A DNA stretch of 64,000 bases from Parietaria judaica (Eukaryota; Streptophyta; Magnoliopsida; Rosales; Urticaceae): positions 56,532,724-56,596,723 of the forward strand of contig OX940860.1 in NCBI GenBank assembly GCA_954871525.1. Direction: 5' to 3'. Shown in pieces: positions 21,537-33,569 of the stretch. Under the pieces are notes generated by a model. It was not told where the DNA came from, did no database searches, and saw only the letters and a list, made by a program, of their open reading frames with translations. The position numbers and the translations under genes were made by a program. Position 1 is the stretch's first letter. Every line of letters starts with the position of its first letter.

Positions 21537-21687
21537 TTCGTTTTCAATTGTTCGTTTTCTTATTGTACTTTGAATTTGTAACTTCGTTTGCCTTTCGAAA
21601 TTTGGTTGTAGTTGTACTTTCCCGTATCCGACCTTCGAGTTTGTTGAATAAAAAACGCATATTTACTTTCTTTTGTTGTTGTATGTT

Positions 21688-22455
21688 TGTAGAGGGCGAT
21701 TTTCACCGCCCTTTTCCAGTCACAAAAATAATCACCAATAACAAATCAACAACAATAATCAGTGAATATCTTTGTTTTATTATATTTTCCGATATGAGCT
21801 CGGTTTTCTTTCGTTGAATAGCTGGACAGATGAAGGATCATGAGCAAAGGCTCTCTCCATTTTTTTAGCCTTTCTATTACAGGACATTCACCCTTTTTCA
21901 GGGGATTTTTTTCTCTATGTTTCCGAACCTTTACAAATGAGGCTTATCTTGCGTTTTATAGAGTTTACATTATGCCCCCTGGTTTTTTTCCCGCCTTTTT
22001 TCTCTCTTTAATCATTCGCTTTCCAGAGTGATTTGAGGGAAGCATGGTCAATCCCTGCTTTATGTCACTTCCGAGCAGACTGTCATTATGGGTAGGTGAG
22101 CTTCATTAAATGCGCATCCCATCAGCCGTCATTCGGCCCTGCAAGCCTCGTCGCTGGTGCTTTTCATTGAGGGAGTAGGTCGGCTTCATTAAATGCGCAT
22201 CCCGTCAGCCGTCATTCGACTCTGCGTAAACCATCATGACAAAATTCCTCGTCGAGTGTGATGGGACACTTCATCGCCGTCTGCTTTTGCGTGGCTGTGC
22301 TTCTTCGGTTGAACCTCCTCGGGAATAATCCCCTTCGGGGATACGCCTTGTCTGCCCCCTCGGGCGATGAACTTCCTTGCCTTCCCTCATGTCGTTTATG
22401 GACAAAATGACAAAAGTTGTGTTGAGGATGGATTTGACCAAATCCGACATTAACA
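21688..22455 (-). repeat. 3' LTR of element E (768 bp)
   Basis: On the minus strand it runs TGTTAATGTCGGATTTGG to GCCCTCTACA. It lacks a 16-bp segment found in the other LTR (near 30450). Confidence 0.93.
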
Positions 22456-22480
22456 GTTAGTCCCCCATTTTATCAAGTGT
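22456..22480 (-). other. Polypurine tract of element E
   Basis: On the minus strand it reads TTGATAAAATGGGGGACTAAC directly before the 3' LTR, matching A and C. Confidence 0.7.
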
Positions 22481-23079
22481 ATACACTTGGTAAAATAAAG
22501 TATAATCTTCTCGGAGATCAGCCCCGGCCAACCTTTGCTGATTTTCAGGTTGGTGATTGCTTCCTTGGCTCCTCGCGTGGCTATATTGCTAAATTAGTTC
22601 TTTTCCTCGTCACGCCTCCTTCGCTCCCCCTCTTCGTTGCGAGCCAGGTCCCGTGTCCGCGGGAGCCGTTGTGGCTCAAACGCCGTTGGCGTTCTCAGCG
22701 AGAGCTCTCCTCGCTTATCTGAAGTCTGTGTAATACCGGAACATATGCTTCGAAGACAAAAGTGTAAAAATAACGTGTACTTTGCAAATGCGAGACACCC
22801 CTTGGAAACGTTAACACGCAAATTATCGAAATGTATGGACATGCATAATACTCACATCACACATTTACTCTGTGGTGTAAAGAGGGAAAACCGTGCCTAT
22901 TGAGAGGTGCGTCCTCCTGGCGGTGCGTTGGTCGCGATTTGAAGATCATTATTTCTGTACTTTCCCGCTTTTGGGCCTCCTAGGCGCTCTTGACCTATTT
23001 TGCTTCTGCTCGCCCCTCTTGTCGAGAAATTTCTCTCAGGCACGCTTGCCTGTATATACATATAAGTTTTGAGAACGCT
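22481..23079 (-). other. 3' untranslated region of element E
   Basis: About 600 bp with no supportable ORF on either strand; elements A, B and C carry the aORF in the corresponding zone. Confidence 0.5.
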
Positions 23080-23393
23080 TTTCTCGGCACTCTCGCCGGA
23101 TCGGGCTTGCTCGGCACCCTTAGCCGTATATGTATATATATGTATATATTTTTTTTCAGCACTCTCGCCGGATCGGGCTTGCTCGGCACCCTTAACCGTA
23201 TATATATCTCGGCATTCTGGCCGGATCGGGCTTGCTCGGCACCCTTAGCCGTATATATATCTCGGCATTCTGGCCGGATTGGGCTTGCTCGGCACCCTTA
23301 GCCGTATATATATCTCGGCATTCTGGCCGGATCGGGCTTGCTCGACACCCTTAGCCGTATATATATTTTTATAACTTTCTCGGCACTCTCGCC
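23080..23393 (-). repeat. 53-bp tandem array in element E
   Basis: The word GGGCTTGCTCGGCACCCTTA recurs at about 23103, 23175, 23228, 23281 and 23334, separated by TATATA runs and CTCGGCATTCTGGCCGGAT. Its reverse complement matches the 55-bp unit of element B (CTAAGGGTGCCGAGCAAGCC). Confidence 0.92.
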
Positions 23394-23927
23394 GGTAGGT
23401 ATGTATACATATATATATATTTTCTTTACCTTTTTCTCGAGTTTGAGACAAAGAGAAAGGTTATGCATAACAGAAAACTCCAAATTAGTTCAATAAAAGT
23501 CGAGGCCATGCAAAAAATAGCCCCGAACAAGAAGGGTCGGGACTTCCCCAAATGATAAAAGGAGAAGATGTAGAACGTTGACCGATGTAGAACGTTGACT
23601 GCTGAGCCTCCCGCTGACGTTCCGAGCTGGCAGGGGATCGACTCGTAGCTCAATCCCGATCCTGGGTTTCGGGGGAAACCGGTGGGACTGAGGAAGCCCC
23701 GGAAGCTCGGTACTCGGCGAGAGAAATTTTCATCTTCCATCTCTCCATATCGTTCCTTGGGGTCGTTCGATCGGCATGTTCCCTCATCAGCTGCTCCCTC
23801 TTGGAGGCGCTTTCCCACACCAACGCTTGGCTTGCTCGGCGTACCGTTGTAGCGTCATCAGTAGTCGGCGGAGTCTGCATCGCCTGAGAGATCGAGCATG
23901 AAAAGAGAAAGAAATGGAGAGACGAGG

Positions 23928-25242
23928 CTACTGGTAGAACTTTTTTAAGTGCTTCACGTTCCAACTCCGTATCACTTTCGCTCCCTCTGTATTCTTGAGC
24001 TCGTAGACCCCCGGTTTGACGACGTTGGTAACTATGTAAGGGCCTTCCCAGGTCTGCCCTAGCTTTCCAGTATTTGCCTCGGCGGTGTTCTGGAAGACTC
24101 GTCGGAGGACCATCTCTCCAACTCTGAACCTCCTCGAGCGCACTTTCTTGTTGTAGAAACGCGCGATTATGTTCTGATAGTTGGCAATGTGCGCGCTTGC
24201 TTGCTCGCGCCTCTCGTCGATGTGGTCGAGCTGATGGAGGAGATTCTGTTCGTTGTCCTCCTCGATGCTGGGGGCTAGAGTCCGACGAAGGCTCGGGATG
24301 TCAACCTCTGCTGGGATCACAGCCTCCACTCCGAAGGCCAAGGCGAAGGGCGTCTCGCTGGTTGCGGAATGAGGGGTTGTCCGATAAGCCCATAGCACTC
24401 CTGGCAGCTCGTCCGCCCACAACCCTTTCTTTTCGCTGAGCCTTCTCTTGATGTTGTCGACGATGTTGGGGGTATCACGGCGTTGACGTGTTGAGCTTTA
24501 TCCTCCATCGTTTGCAGAAATCTCCGAACCTCTTTGAGATGAACTGAGATCCGTTATCGGCGATTATCTCCCTAGGCTGCCCGAAGCGAGTAATCACGTT
24601 CTTCCAAACGTAGCTTTCAACGTCGGAATCCTTGATGTTGGCGTATGCCTCAGCCTCCGTCCATTTGGTGAAGAAATCCGTGACGACGAGCATGAACCTC
24701 TTCTGCCGCGTGCCGATGGGCATGGGGCCGACGATGTCCATTGACCACTTCATGAAAGGGTAAGGCACCGAGACCATGAAGAGTTCCTCTGCCGGACAGT
24801 TGATCGCTGGCGCGTGTCGCTGACATTTCTCGCATCTCTTAGCGTGGCCGATGCAATCCGTGACAATGGTTTCCCAAAAGAAACCTTGCCGCTTAGTCTT
24901 TCTAAGCAAGGATCGCCCGCCAGAGTGATTTTCGCAGTCCCCGCTATGGATCTCCCGCATGACGTACTCGGCCTCTTTCTTGCCAAGGCATCTTAAGTAG
25001 GGACCCGCGAAGCTTTTTCGATAAAGTATGTTATCGAGGACGGTGTACCTGGAGCTTTTTGACTTGATCTTTCTGGACTCTTGTGGATTTTCGGGCAGCA
25101 TTCCTTCAAGGATGTACCCTCGGAGGGGCGTCCGCCAATCTTCTGTTTCATCGTCGTCTACGACTCCCCGCTCCTCATCTTCGTCCTCGTCGTCCTCGAT
25201 CTCATTCATGTTGGCCTCGCCAGCCTTTACCTCATCGACTTA
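23928..25242 (-). pseudogene. Integrase of element E (third catalytic residue deleted)
   Basis: Reading leftwards it has an HHCC zinc-binding N-terminus (REIHSGDCENHSGG, then CEKCQRHA), then the catalytic core with MDIVGPMP and TDFFTKW (first Asp) and IIADNGSQFISKRF (second Asp). At 24475-24477 there is a TGA. Right after it the expected block that holds the third catalytic residue (in C it reads PQGNGNAEAVN) is missing and the frame changes. The rest continues (LWAYRTTPHSATSETPFALA) to the C-terminal chromatin/DNA-binding part and ends KHLKKFYQ at 23928. A TAA at 25240-25242 also separates it from RNase H. The enzyme would not be active. Confidence 0.85.
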
Positions 25243-27354
25243 TTCTTTCCCCCTAGCCTTCTTCCTCGCTGGGCCTTCTTCTCTCCGGATGCTCGGCTTT
25301 TCCACCGTCTCCACCGTGACCGACCTCAGTTCACCGACTTCAGTCATTGAACCCAGGCTTGCCAGCGCGTCGGCGTGAGTGTTGTCTCCTCACGTCACCT
25401 GCGTCAGGTTGAAGTAGTCGAACTTCCTCGAGAAGGCATCGACTACTCCTGCGTAAGCCTCCATTCGTTTGTCGTTCTTCTCGTATTCCCCGTTCACTTG
25501 CTTCACCACCAACTGCGAATCTGAGAAAGCGTGCAAGTTCCTTGCTCCGATCGCTAAGGATGATTGCATTCTGATGATGAGCGCTTCATACTCTGACTCG
25601 TTGTTGGTGGAACGGTAGGCGAGGCGACAAGCTTTTCCTATCACGTCCCCCATAGGGGAGACGATTCTGATCCCCACTCCAGATACTTGTGCTATCGCGG
25701 ATCCGTCGACTTGTAACTTCCAGATGCCGGCCTCGTTGCTCGGATCCACCGGCTCCTTTGGTAACTCGATGAGGAAATCAGCGAGCACTTGAGATTTGAG
25801 GCTCATCCGAAGCTTGTACTCAATATCGTATGCTCCCAGTTTTATTGACCACTTCGTGATCCTTCCCGACTGGCTCGGGCCGTGGATGATAGAACCGATC
25901 GGTCTGTCAGTCATGACGACGATGGTGTGGGCTTGGAAGTGATGCTTCAATCTTTCCGACGCGTCGTATACTGCCAAGGCGAGCTTCTCGGGTTGAGGGT
26001 ACCTTGTCTCGGCATCGAGGAGCTTCCTGCTGATGTAGGAAACCGGCTTCTGCTCCCCCTCCTCCTCTCGTACAAGCACTTGGCTGATTGCGTGGTCGGA
26101 CACGGCAATGTATAAGTACCAAGGTTCCCCCGGCTTTGGCTTTGTCAGGATGGGTGGCGACGATAGATAGGACTTTAACGCCTGGAAGGCCTTCTCGCAC
26201 TTCTCACTCCACTCAAAATTCTTGTTCTTCCTTAGTAGTTCGTAAAAAAGGAGAGTCTTGTCGGCCGATCGTGAGATAAATCTGTTCAGAGCAGCGATCC
26301 TCCCGGTCAATCTCTGAATCTCTCGTCGATTTCGGGGCGAGGGCATGCTCTTGATTGCCTCAATCTGCTCGGGGTCGGCTTCGACTCCTCGCCGAGTGAC
26401 CATATGGCCCAAGAAATTTCCCGAGGACATACCGAAAGTGCATTTAGTGGGGTTCAGCTTCATCCCGTGCTTGTTCAGAATCTCGAAACATTCCTCCAGA
26501 TGCTCGATGTGCGCCACCGTCTTCAAGGATTTAACGACAATATCGTCAATGTATACCTCCATGCTCTTCCCGATCAGCTTGTGGAACATCATTGTCACCA
26601 GCCTCTGGTAAGTTGCTCCGGTGTTCTTCAATCCAAAGGGCATGACTTTGTAGCAGTACGTGCCCATCTCGCTGATGAAGGCGGTCTTCTGTTCGTCTTC
26701 CGGGTGCATCCTTATTTGGTGGTACCCGGAGTAAGCGTCCATAAAGCTAAGAAGTTCGTAGCCGTGGATGGCCTCGACGAGGCGATCTATATGTGGCATC
26801 AGGAAACTGTCTTTCGGGCAGGCTCGGTTGAGGTCGGTGAAGTCCACGCACACTCGCCATTTGCCGTTCTTCTTCTTTACGACGACTGTGTTAGCCAGCC
26901 ACTCGGGATATTTTACCTCTCGAATGGTCCCCATCGAGAGCAGCTTATCTACTTCGTCGTTGATGATCTTGTTCCTGTCGGGGGCCATTTTTCTCCTCTT
27001 TTGCACGACGGGCTTGTGCCTTGGATCGGTGTTGAGGCGGTAAGCTATCACCGAAGGGTCGATCCCTGGCATGTCTTCATGTGACCAAGCGAAACTTCCC
27101 CGATTCCTCTTTAGGAAATCAACTAGTCGAGCTCTGGTCTCCGGATCGAGTTCCGCGCCTATACCGACGGCCCGAGTAGGGTCGGACTCGTCAATGCAGA
27201 CTCGCTCTACCTCTTCAATCTGTGCTCTCCCTTTTCTTTCCTCGGCATTCTGTGCCTCGACGTCTTCCGTACTAAGTACCCTGGCCGTCCCGGCGGCGCC
27301 TTTCCCCCGCCCCTTCCTTCGCCCTGGAATTCTTGGGGCGGGCGCCTCTAATTG
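25243..27354 (-). pseudogene. Reverse transcriptase and archaeal-type RNase H of element E
   Basis: In the same frame as gag-protease. It opens with SFAWSHEDMPGIDPSV upstream of the palm, then KYPEWLANTVVVKKKNGKWR, SFMDAYSGYHQI, MPFGLKNTGATYQRLV and the catalytic VYIDDIVVKS. The connection domain and first RNase H follow (PVSYISRKLLDAETRYPQ). A second RNase H has LQVDGSAIAQVSGVGI, TNNESEYEALI and SDSQLVVKQVNGEY; this second, archaeal-like RNase H is a known mark of the Tat lineage. A TGA at 25390-25392 interrupts its last segment, where element C has an Arg codon. The reverse transcriptase block itself is open. Confidence 0.9.
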
Positions 27355-29757
27355 CTATAAACCGGCCGGCTCACCTTTCTCTGTCTGCCTGATTCCCTTC
27401 TCGGCAGCCATCGATTTGTGGTGCATCATGTAGCAGGTTCGGTATGCGTCCCTTCTCCCTTTGAGTTCTTCGATTTCCCCTTCCCTTTTCCTCAGGAATT
27501 TTATGCTTTGATGGTAAGTTGATGGCATGGCTCTCATGGAGTGGATCCAAGGTCTCCCAAGGATAATGTTGAAATGTGACGGGACATTTAGCACCATAAA
27601 CTCCGTCATCCGGTGGACACTCCCTGCGCTGACCGGGAGGTGGACTGTCCCCATTGAAATGGTGACGTCCCCGTTGAAACCTGACACCTTGCGAGGGCGT
27701 CCCCCTATCGTGAGTCCCTCGATACCCATCTTCATCAAGCATTCATAGAATATGAAGTCGACCGAGCTTCCGTTGTCAACGAGGATACGGCAAACCTCGC
27801 AACCACCGATGTTGAGTTCGAGGACCAGAGCATCGTCGTGCATATCGGCACAGTCCTCGTTCTCCACGAACTCTATCCTCGCGCCCGTGGCGCCCATCGT
27901 CACATCTCCTTGGCCGTGTTCCTTCCCCCTTCGCTGATAAGCTTTAATGTTGTTGACCGAGTCTTCGCAGAACCGCGATCCACCCATGATCACCTCAATT
28001 CTCGTCCTGGAGGCCGGTCGTTCTCCCTCGTCGTGCCTTGCCGTCGGCGGCTCAATCGCCAGGTTTCTCTTTGCTCCGTCTCGATCATTTCTCTCGTTGT
28101 GCGCCGGTCCTTCTTCCCGGCTCTGCCAAGCCCTGTTACTGTTATTCCAAGGCACGGAAGGCTTGTACGTGAGGTCTTTGATCTCCCCTCGCGCGTACCT
28201 CCTCTGGAGCTCCTTCTTTAGCATGGTGCAATCCTCAGTGGCATGGCCCTTATAGTTGTGGTAAGTGCAGAACTTACTCATATCCTTCGGCCAAGGCTTC
28301 CTTCCGAAGCCTCCCCGGCCTTCCGAGAAGCCCCCTCGGCTTCCGGAGAATCCTCCTCGGTCTTCGGAGAATCCTCCTCGGTTCCCGGAGTATCCTCCTC
28401 GGTCCTCAGAGAATCTTCCTCGGCCCTCCGAGAATCCTCCTCGGTCCTCCGAGAATCCTCCTCGCTGATGATTTCCTCGATTGTAGTCGCGGTCCGTGTT
28501 CTCGTCCATCTGATAGACTTCTTGCCTCGGAACTTCCCGACCTCGTCGCTCGCTGGAATTTCTTCGGTCTTCTTCTCCCTTCCTCGCTTTGGACGACGGG
28601 GCATCTCCTCCGTCTCCGTTCTCCCTTTTCCCGTGTTGCTTTCCATTGCTTCCACCTTCGTTGATCTTATTCTGGGCTAGAGTCTCTTACTCTATCTCCA
28701 TGAAGAGCGTCACCCTGTGGAGTGCGTCCTCGATCGTCGACGGGCGCATTTTTATCAACTCCTCGCGGAAAGGAGCCAAATACCACAGTCTGTGCTTCAG
28801 TGCCTGGATTACGACGACGTCACCGAGCCCCTGGATTCTGACCATGACGTCCTTAAATTTTCTGACGTACTGTCAGAGAGTTTCTTCCCGTCCTTGTGAG
28901 AGGTTCCACAGGGTCGTGACGGCCGCCTCGTTCTGCACGTACATTGAGTAGTGCCGCAAAAAGCACGCGACGAGCTCATCGGAGTCGCCGATGAATTGCG
29001 ATGGTAGCTTCGCGAACCAGTCGCTCGCCGGGCCTTGCAAGCTCTCGACAAAGAGATGGCACAAGATAGCCTCTAGCTTAGCCTCCTCGCCTCCTATGCG
29101 CTCCGTAGCGATCCGGAATGACTTCACGTGGGTGTTTGGATCTGAAGTTCCTTTATACTATGAGAGCCTGACCTTTGGCAATTCTCCTAGCTCCACGCTG
29201 CGGATTTTTGCCGAGAAAGGAGTCACCCTGACCTCCCTGACCAACCTGTCGATCTCGGGTGCCGTGCTCGTGGCCTTATGCACCTGCGAGGCCACATCCC
29301 CCATCTTTGCCTCCATGCTCGAGGATATTTCCCTCATCGCTCTCCGGACCTCCTCCTGAATTGTATCCGCTATGGTGGTTGCCAAGCCTCCTTGCGGGCT
29401 CGTCGTGGTTACCGGTGTCACGCTGGCGGCGTTGAAAAGAGCCCGGTTGATTGGTGGCGCCTGCGGCATAAAGTTTCCTTGCTCTATTCCGGCTGTGACT
29501 CTCCCTTCTCCTCGAGCCGAAGATCCCGCGATTGTGCTCTTCGGTCCTTCCCTTCTTTGGCTCGCAATCGCGTGTTCTAAGAGAGCAGTGAGCTGCCCGT
29601 TCCTCTCCTCCTGTTCTTCCGCTTTCCTGGCCGTCTCCTCGGCCTTCCTTGTTGCTTCTATCGCCTTTTCCGTGGCTTCGGCCAACTGCCGCTGAAGTCT
29701 TTCCATGGCTGGGACTTCGTCCCCATCTACACTGATGATGGTGTCGCTCGATGACAT
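27355..29757 (-). pseudogene. Gag and protease of element E
   Basis: Starts at 29757 (MSSSDTIISVDGDE) with a coiled-coil N-terminus (repeated KAEE blocks), then the retrotransposon gag core (ILCHLFVESLQGPASDWFA, LVACFLRHYSMY). A repetitive Gly/Arg/Phe region follows (GGFSEDRG and variants, about 28300-28470), then a degenerate zinc knuckle (FCTYHNYKGHATEDC) and the aspartic protease with CRILVDNGSSVDFIF. In-frame stops: TAG 29158-29160, TGA 28873-28875, TAA 28687-28689 and TAG 27355-27357. All are in one frame, so single substitutions rather than frameshifts broke it. Confidence 0.88.
28300..28470 (-). repeat. In-frame 24-27-bp repeats in gag of element E
   Basis: About eight copies of a GGFSEDRG-type unit (plus strand TCCTCCTCGGTCTTCGGAGA and variants) form a Gly-Arg-rich, RGG-like stretch just before the zinc knuckle, probably RNA-binding. 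Confidence 0.85.
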
Positions 29758-29801
29758 CTTGCTCCTTCAGATTCCTGGCTGTGAGTTAGAAAGAAAACAA
29801 A

Positions 29802-29819
29802 GCCCCTCGGTGGGCGCCA
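29802..29819 (-). other. Primer-binding site of element E
   Basis: On the minus strand it reads TGGCGCCCACCGAGGGGC, identical to element B, starting 3 bases after the 5' LTR. Confidence 0.8.
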
Positions 29820-29822
29820 AAC

Positions 29823-30606
29823 TGTAGAGGGCGATTTTCACCGCCCTTTTCCAGTCACAAAAATAATCACCAATAACAAATCAACAACAATAATCAGTGA
29901 ATATCTTTGTTTTATTATATTTTCCGATATGAGCTCGGTTTTCTTTCGTTGAATAGCTGGACAGATGAAGGATCATGAGCAAAGGCTCTCTCTATTTTTT
30001 TAGCCTTTCTATTACAGGAAATTCACCCTTTTTCAGGAGGGTTTTTTCTCTATGTTTCCGAACCTTTACAAATGAGGCTTATCTTGCCTTTTATAGAGTT
30101 TACATTATGCCCCCTGGTATTTTTCCCGCATTTTTTCTCTCTTTAATCATTCGCTTTCCAGAGTGATTTGAGGGAAGCATGGTCAATCCATGCTTCATGT
30201 CACTTCCGAGCAAATTGTCATTATGGGTAGGTGAGCTTCATTAAATGCGCATCCCGTCAGCCGTCATTCGGCCCTACAAGCCTCGTCGCTGGTGCTTCTC
30301 ATCGAGGGAGTAGGTCGGCTTCATTAAATGCGCATCCCGTCAGCCGTCATTCGACTCTGCGGAAACCATCATGACGAAATTCCTCGTCGAGTGTGATGGG
30401 ACACTTCATTGCAGTCTGCTTTTGCGTGGCTGTGCTTCCTCGGTCGAACCTCCTCGCAGATAATCCTCCTCGGGAATAATCCCCTTCGGGGATACGCCTT
30501 GTATGCCCCCTCGGGCGATGAACTTCCTCGCCTTCCCTCATGTCGTTTATGGACAAAACGACATGAGTTGTGTTGAGGATGGATTTGACCAAATCCGACC
30601 TTAACA
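29823..30606 (-). repeat. 5' LTR of element E (784 bp)
   Basis: On the minus strand it runs TGTTAAGGTCGGATTTGG to CGCCCTCTACA, with the family TATA box CTATAAAAGG. Compared with B it is clearly the same family but with many substitutions and short indels. Confidence 0.93.
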
Positions 30607-31140
30607 ATGTTTTATTTATATCATAATTATTTTTTAAATATTTAAAACACTCAAAATAATTTAAGAATTTAAACATTTATTTTATTCAAAACCGAACTTA
30701 AATATCAAAATGTTAGATTTGAACAAATAAACGAAATTAGGGACTAAACAATAAATAACACAAATTAAAAATAAAAAAAAACAAATAAAAACCCAGATCC
30801 GGATATATCCGAGATTTTTTTCCCGGTCCCGGATATATCCGTATCCGGGTTTTTAAAATTAAAAAAAAAAAGAAAGAAAGAAAACCCGGATGGGTTTTTA
30901 GGGGGGATTTTGGGGGTTGCTCTTAACCAAAAAATAATAATAATAAAGTTACTTTTAAATTGAGCACATAAATATATTAAATCTTTATATGTAGAGAATA
31001 ATATTTATAGATCAATAAAGTTAGCATTAGAAAATTTATTATATCATTGTATATGGAATATTAAGTTTAACAATGCTTGTTCGAAGTGAGACAAGACAAA
31101 AATATTTTATACATGTATTTTATTATTATTATTATAAAAC

Positions 31141-31142
<2 letters not shown>

Positions 31143-31181
<39 letters not shown>

Positions 31182-31187
31182 AAACTT
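31143..31187. repeat. (ATT)n microsatellite
   Basis: About 15 tandem ATT units, with a shorter run of the same repeat just upstream. Confidence 0.95.
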
Positions 31188-31441
31188 AATATAAGTTGCC
31201 ATTATACAAATTTTCAATGCTCATCTGAAAGGTGTTGACTTGGAAAATAGGCGTTTAGAGTAAAAAGTAACATTGGTGGCTAATCAATCATCACTTCTCT
31301 ACAATCCTTATCTTTCTACTTTTGGCATCATATCACACTGCTTCTCAATTATTTTGCAATCATGAACCTATTTTTAGCCAGCTGTAACCTAACTCCTCTT
31401 CTTCATTGGCCCAAATAATTTAATAACAAGAAGATCCATTA

Positions 31442-31473
<32 letters not shown>

Positions 31474-32915
31474 GTATGAATGTATGTATGTATGTATGTA
31501 AATGCATTAAGATTTAAGAGAAGTACTATCCGATGATAAGAGATAGATGTGATTTTATGCAGCGGCTCAAGTTGCATAACTGATTGAGTAATCACTAATT
31601 TGTGTCATAGATTTCATTCTATCATGATAATTATCTTCAAAATGCATTTTAATTTTCACCTATCTCAAAGATTCATTTTACTATCTTATTTCGCCTATCA
31701 TAAGAATAGATGCCGACATGCACTAAGGGTAAATTAAGTATTCACGCAAGGTTTACATGTTTACAAATCGCAAATTTATGGTAGGCTCAATTACAAGTAT
31801 ATCAATAGTCCAACGAGTATAACGATAGATTTTTTTTGTAAGATTTTCAAAAATAGGTATTGATAGATAAATCGCAAATCGATGGGTATAGTGCACAACC
31901 AATTAGTATACCGATAAAATTTTCGTAAAATATCATAAAATATTTAACAATAATATCATATATTAGAAATAAAAAACAATTTTCATTCTTTAAAATGGGA
32001 TTGTAAAAGGGTGTTTGAGAGATTATTTAGGAGAAGATATATTTCTTTTGTTTTGAAAAAAGCATATAATTTTCTTGGTCAAATATCGACTTTAAGGGTC
32101 AAAATACATTTAGGAAAGCGATGCTTATGTCAAAAGGAATTACTGCAAAAAAAAATCACACATGAATAAAAAAATTACCGCAACCATAGGCGGAGCTACA
32201 TACGCACGAGCGTACGCACGTGCTTACGCTTAAATATCAAAAGAAAAAAAAATTAATGAAGAGATCTTGTATTTGCTTAAGTCGGCAAACTTTATAGTGG
32301 AGGACATTTAAATTTTCAAGACAGTTTCTCTCTTTTTGTAAATGAGATATTAAAATTTATCTCATTTTGTTTTGCTTGTCACATATACTCCTATTATTTA
32401 AATAGTATCTTTTATTTTCTTATTCTTTTAGAAGTATTGTAGAAAGCTTAGTTAGGATTTTTTTGCTAAGTTATTTTTCTTGATATATTGCAGAATACGA
32501 TACGTAGCGTTTAAATTATTGAATGTGATTAGAAATTGATCGCACATTTGCTCAATAAAATTGGTTTTCACCCACTTATAAAGATATAAACACATAAATA
32601 TAATATAGAAAGTTAGATGTCATTTAAATTAACTCGGTTAATTTATAATTGTTATATAGTGCTTCGGTTGAATCAAAACCTGGCTCTAATGTAGGCGCAT
32701 GGGCAAGTTGGAATTTTTAATACCTTCGTGTTTGAAGATTCAATGTTAAGGAAATAATTGAGACAAATATCTAAATACACATTTTTTTTAATATTAATTT
32801 GAAGAATTGAAAGTTTAAGAATATATAAGTCATTTTATTAAATTTTGAGAATTTATAATGCTTTTTTTCCTATATATATTTATTTATTTAGCAAATTTAT
32901 GATGCTCCTTTCCTT

Positions 32916-32918
<3 letters not shown>

Positions 32919-32980
<62 letters not shown>
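32919..32980. repeat. (AT)n microsatellite
   Basis: About 31 AT units. Confidence 0.95.
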
Positions 32981-32982
<2 letters not shown>

Positions 32983-33518
32983 CCTAACCGTAATGATGAT
33001 GGTGATGATCATAAACTGAAATTTCGGAAGCGTGATTTTAGCACTAAATGACCAATATAATAAATAAATAAAAGAATTTGAAAACCAGGGTTTCCAAATC
33101 TATGCACGTTCTAATGAATGACTAATGATTTGATGGTGAATTCACAAGCAAAAATGAAGAAAAAAACTTTTAAGCAAAAGTCTTTAATTAATCAGCTTCT
33201 TTGTATTTTTGCTTGCCGACTCGTAACATGACTCCAAGCTTCCATTCAATTCAAGCTATTATTTGTCACTAATTAATCAAAATGTATTATTATCGAATGA
33301 TTATGACATAATAAATAAATAGTATTCAATGATCAAGTTCAAGATTATCCTCTTTTGGGGCAACAAATAATAGATAACGAAGAAGGTCAATTTCACACCG
33401 TGCATTCATGGCTTTGAAAATCATACACCTTCTGTTCCATCCATGGTGTCACCTCAATAAGTCAGTTTTTTGTTACATGCATATATATATTATAATTAAT
33501 AATGGTGACTATGATGTC

Positions 33519-33521
<3 letters not shown>

Positions 33522-33567
<46 letters not shown>
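33522..33567. repeat. (AT)n microsatellite
   Basis: About 23 AT units. Confidence 0.95.

Positions 33568-33569
<2 letters not shown>

Larger units (their letters stand above)
21688..30606 (-). mobile_element. Element E: Tat/Retand-type Ty3 element with gag-pol, decayed
   Basis: LTRs at 21688-22455 and 29823-30606 and a perfect 5-bp target duplication ATGTT (21683-21687, 30607-30611). The order on the minus strand is 5' LTR, primer-binding site, gag, protease, reverse transcriptase, RNase H, integrase, 53-bp repeats, polypurine tract, 3' LTR. Gag-pol reads in one frame from 29757 to about 24475 but contains seven stops and a deletion in integrase. The LTRs show more differences (one 16-bp indel plus many substitutions) than those of B, so E inserted earlier. 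No aORF is present between integrase and the 3' LTR. It lies in the 3' part of the hAT element. Confidence 0.92.
7630..30919 (+). mobile_element. hAT transposon, about 4.6 kb originally, expanded to 23.3 kb by two LTR elements
   Basis: The octamer CTCTTAAC occurs directly outside both ends (7622-7629 and 30920-30927), a perfect 8-bp target duplication. Terminal repeats are imperfect: left TAATGCCCAAAATCCCCCC, right (reverse complement) CAACCCCCAAAATCCCCCC. The subterminal zones on both sides hold repeated ACCCGGAT / ATATCCGG words. Inside is a three-exon hAT transposase in plus orientation. Removing element B (9093-18847), element E (21688-30606) and their 5-bp duplications leaves about 4.6 kb, a normal size for an autonomous hAT. 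The transposase is now broken at several places, so this copy cannot drive its own movement. Confidence 0.9.

Noticed and set aside
23426..23964. Minus-strand ORFs after the end of element E integrase
   Set aside because: They overlap the integrase end in another frame or lie in the 3' untranslated region, without resemblance to aORF or other domains.
32184..32690. Possible non-autonomous transposon starting GGCGGAGCTACATACGCACG
   Set aside because: The right end is unclear and no target duplication was found. It may be a decayed element, but the support is too weak for a feature.
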